From an uncultured Hyphomonadaceae bacterium (GTDB lineage: Bacteria > Pseudomonadota > Alphaproteobacteria > Caulobacterales > Hyphomonadaceae), in the NCBI GenBank assembly GCA_938084575.1, contig CALKFG010000005.1, positions 186,001-250,000 of the forward strand: a stretch of DNA of 64,000 nucleotides, read 5' to 3'. The notes beneath the pieces are model-generated. The model ran no database searches, was not told the origin of the DNA, and saw only the letters and a program-made list of their open reading frames with translations. Shown piece after piece: positions 61,319-64,000 of this stretch. Both the position numbers and the translations under genes were made by a program. Position 1 is the first letter of the stretch. The number at the start of each line of letters is the position of its first letter.

Positions 61319-62062
61319 ATGAAACACACCCCAAACATCCTGAGCGCTGTCCTGGTCCTTATTGCGGGTTGCGAGGCACCGGCCGCATCCCCTCCTTTGC
61401 CAGACGGCTTCGTGTATCTTGAGCAGGTTGCCCCCAGCATTGTTCAGGATATGCGTTATGCGACCGCCTATAATTTTACCGGCGCGCCCGTGCCGGGATA
61501 TGAGGCGGGCCGGTGCATTTTGTCCAAACCCGCTGCCGAGGCGCTGGCAGGTGTTCAGGCCAGCCTTGTGGAACAAGGCCTGACCCTGAAAGTGTATGAC
61601 TGCTATCGGCCTCAGCAGGCTGTCAACGCCTTCGTCGCGTGGAGTGAGGCTGATGACACCGCGACTCAGGGCATCTTCTATCCCGCGCTGACAAAGGAGG
61701 TGCTGTTCCCGGAGGGCTATATCGCGCGGCGGTCAGGTCACAGTCGGGGCAGTACCGTCGACCTCGCAATTGCCTTTCAGGCGACGGCTCGCGACGTGGA
61801 CCGCAGCGGACATCCCTGCGATCAGGCCAAGGGGCCAGCCAAACCGGCCGGACAGCTCGACTTTGGTACGGCGTATGACTGCTTTGATACGCTCAGCCAT
61901 ACGTTTGATGCGCGGATTCAAGGCGTTGCGGCGGCAAATCGCGCCCTTCTGGTTGAATCCATGCAACCGCATGGTTTTGAAAACTATCCCAAGGAATGGT
62001 GGCATTTTACATATCAGCCAGAACCCTTTCCGGACTTGTATTTCGACTTCCCGGTAAGATAA
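61319..62062 (+). CDS. M15D family D-alanyl-D-alanine dipeptidase (VanX/DdpX-like), predicted lipoprotein
   Basis: VLVLIAGCEAP lipobox; VQDMRYATAYNFTGAPVPGYEAGRCIL; VYDCYRPQQAV; RSGHSRGSTVDLAI; EWWHFTY. Confidence 0.9.
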   Translation: MKHTPNILSAVLVLIAGCEAPAASPPLPDGFVYLEQVAPSIVQDMRYATAYNFTGAPVPGYEAGRCILSKPAAEALAGVQASLVEQGLTLKVYDCYRPQQAVNAFVAWSEADDTATQGIFYPALTKEVLFPEGYIARRSGHSRGSTVDLAIAFQATARDVDRSGHPCDQAKGPAKPAGQLDFGTAYDCFDTLSHTFDARIQGVAAANRALLVESMQPHGFENYPKEWWHFTYQPEPFPDLYFDFPVR

Positions 62063-62158
62063 GAGACGCCATGCTCTGCGGCGGTCCTTGCCGTGATGAC
62101 AAGAAGTTGACGTCCTGTAGACTGTCGCAGGACAGAGAAAGCGATTCGGTCTGAGCCC

Positions 62159-62629
62159 ATGGCCCACCATCAGGAGATCTTGGTCGCGTTGCGGCAAATC
62201 ACGCGGGCGATTGACCTGCAGTCGAAGCGGCTGCTGAAAAGCGCCGGCCTGACGGTGCCGCAGCTGATGGTGCTGCAGGCTCTGAGCCCGGACGGGCGTG
62301 CCAAGCCGTCGGATATCGCCCGGAGAGTGCACCTGTCACAGGCAACCATTACGTCGATCGTTGACCGGCTTCTGAAGGCCGGGCTGGTCAATCGTGAGCG
62401 CAGCGAAGGCGATCGCAGGGTCGTTGATGTTGTCCTGACTCAGGCAGGAAGCGACCGACTCGACCTCGCCCCGACCCTGTTGCAGGAAGGGTTTGTCGAG
62501 GCCTTTGAGCGCCTGGCCAATTGGGAAAAGTCACAGCTTGTCTATGCCGTGCAGCGGCTGGCATCTATGATGGATGCCGCTGAAATTGAGGCCGCTCCGA
62601 TCCTCGAAATCGGGGATCTGGCCGACTGA
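62159..62629 (+). CDS. MarR family transcriptional regulator
   Basis: LTVPQLMVLQALSPDGRAKPSDIARRVHLSQATITSIVDRLLKAGLVNRERSEGDRRVVDVVLTQAG. Confidence 0.93.
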   Translation: MAHHQEILVALRQITRAIDLQSKRLLKSAGLTVPQLMVLQALSPDGRAKPSDIARRVHLSQATITSIVDRLLKAGLVNRERSEGDRRVVDVVLTQAGSDRLDLAPTLLQEGFVEAFERLANWEKSQLVYAVQRLASMMDAAEIEAAPILEIGDLAD

Positions 62630-62688
62630 GTGGTGGGCCAGCAAAGGAATTTTGAGGCTCTGACAGGGAGCAGAAAGGTAACCCAGTT

Positions 62689-63471
62689 TTGAGACAGGCC
62701 TTGCTGATAGGGTGCGGGAAAATGGGCGGTGCCCTGCTTGGCCAGTGGGTCAGGTCAACACAGTACGCGTTCACCGTGGTTGACCCGGAGCTGGAGTCCG
62801 TGCCGCCAAATGCGCGGCTGGTGCGGGATGCTGACGCCCTTGGGGAGGCGCAGTTCGATACCATTATCGTTGCGGTGAAGCCCCAGCTCATAGACGCGGT
62901 TCTGCCCGCTTATGCCGGCCGCCTGTCTGAGTCCGGGCTGATCGTCTCCATTGCCGCAGGCTATTCGGCCGACCGGTTCCGGGACATCTTTGCGCACGCC
63001 CCGGTGATCCGATTGATGCCGAATCTGGCAGCGGCCGTTGGCAAAGGCGTCAATGGTCTCTTCGCAACCCCGGATGTTTCGGCTGAGGACCGGGCCGATA
63101 TTGTTGCGCTGATGAGCCTGACGGGCATCTCTATCTGGGTTGGCGGAGAGGATGAACTGGATCGGGTCACGGTCATAGCCAGCAGTGGGGTTGGCTTTTT
63201 CTTCGAAATCGCGCGGTCTTTCGTGGCCGCCTCGGAGCGGCTGGGTTTCAATCGGAACGAGGCCCGTGATCTGGTTCTCGGGGCGTTTGCGGGCGCGGCC
63301 GAATTGGCCCGCCAATCGGATCTCGATCTGGAAACTTTGCGGAACAATGTGACAAGCAAGCAGGGCGTGACGCTGGCTGGACTCGACCAGCTGAGACGTG
63401 ACGGGATGCTGGACGGCCTGTCCGACCGAACATTGCAGGCGGCCTATGCACGCGCCATCGAACTGCGCTAG
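62689..63471 (+). CDS. proC: Pyrroline-5-carboxylate reductase
   Basis: [89 protein letters not shown]. Confidence 0.92.
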   Translation: MRQALLIGCGKMGGALLGQWVRSTQYAFTVVDPELESVPPNARLVRDADALGEAQFDTIIVAVKPQLIDAVLPAYAGRLSESGLIVSIAAGYSADRFRDIFAHAPVIRLMPNLAAAVGKGVNGLFATPDVSAEDRADIVALMSLTGISIWVGGEDELDRVTVIASSGVGFFFEIARSFVAASERLGFNRNEARDLVLGAFAGAAELARQSDLDLETLRNNVTSKQGVTLAGLDQLRRDGMLDGLSDRTLQAAYARAIELR

Positions 63472-63524
63472 TTAGGGACGGCTATCCGGTCCTCTCTGTC
63501 CGTTTAGATGTACAAAGGGTGGGA

Positions 63525-64000
63525 ATGCGCGTGTCTATGTCGATCAGACCTGAAGAATTATTCTCTCTGGCGGTCTATTTTGTCCTGATGCTTGCCATTG
63601 GCCTTTATGCCTATCGGCGATCCACAAGCGATGTGTCGGAATATATGCTCGGTGGACGCCGTCTGCACCCCGCCGTTGGCGCACTGTCGGCTGGGGCTTC
63701 GGATATGAGCGGCTGGATGCTGCTGGGGCTTCCCGGGGCCATCTATGTTTCGGGTCTGGGTGCCGCCTGGATCGCTGTGGGCCTGACCATGGGCGCCTAT
63801 TTGAATTACCGGTTCGTGGCGCCAAGGTTGCGTTCATATACAGAGCTTGCCGAGGATGCGATCACCATTCCGGATTATTTTGAGAAGCGCTTTCACGACC
63901 GGTCGCATGCGCTCAGGCTTTTATCTTCTCTGGTGATTGTGATTTTCTTCACCCTTTACACCTCGTCCGGACTGGTGGCGGGCGGCAAGCTGTTTGAGTC
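63525..64000 (+). CDS. putP: Sodium/proline symporter (partial, runs off window end)
   Basis: Translation from ATG 63525: [95 protein letters not shown]. Confidence 0.88.
   Translation, partial: MRVSMSIRPEELFSLAVYFVLMLAIGLYAYRRSTSDVSEYMLGGRRLHPAVGALSAGASDMSGWMLLGLPGAIYVSGLGAAWIAVGLTMGAYLNYRFVAPRLRSYTELAEDAITIPDYFEKRFHDRSHALRLLSSLVIVIFFTLYTSSGLVAGGKLFE

Overview
The window is about 64 kb of GC-rich alphaproteobacterial chromosome and mostly core genome. It holds the replication-initiation cluster (rpsT-dnaA-dnaN-recF-hydrolase-gyrB) and mutS, maeB, comM/yifB, gshB and rsmI. It also holds a methionine-cycle operon (ArsR-methyltransferase, metF, split metH with a PPOX flavoprotein gene between the halves), metZ, a dcd-family deaminase, mlaA/mlaC, a single-chain acyl-CoA carboxylase with an acyl-CoA synthetase, two RND efflux loci, a BCCT transporter, a TonB-dependent receptor, a TPR-sulfotransferase, proC and the start of putP. 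tRNA-Gly(TCC) and tRNA-Tyr(GTA) lie on the minus strand. I saw no CRISPR array, IS element or prophage. The best candidate for something undescribed is a roughly 385-nt, heavily structured RNA on the minus strand at about 29734-30116, between tRNA-Gly and the dcd-like gene. It has several nested stems, three GNRA-capped hairpins and a terminator that pairs fully only on that strand. Other leads are rpsU with an apparent ATT start codon, a DnaA with non-canonical ATPase and DNA-binding motifs and no obvious DnaA boxes in its upstream gap, a palindromic operator at the ArsR-methyltransferase/met operon, and competing hairpins in the TonB-receptor leader. All calls come from reading the sequence and ORF translations. 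No database search was run.
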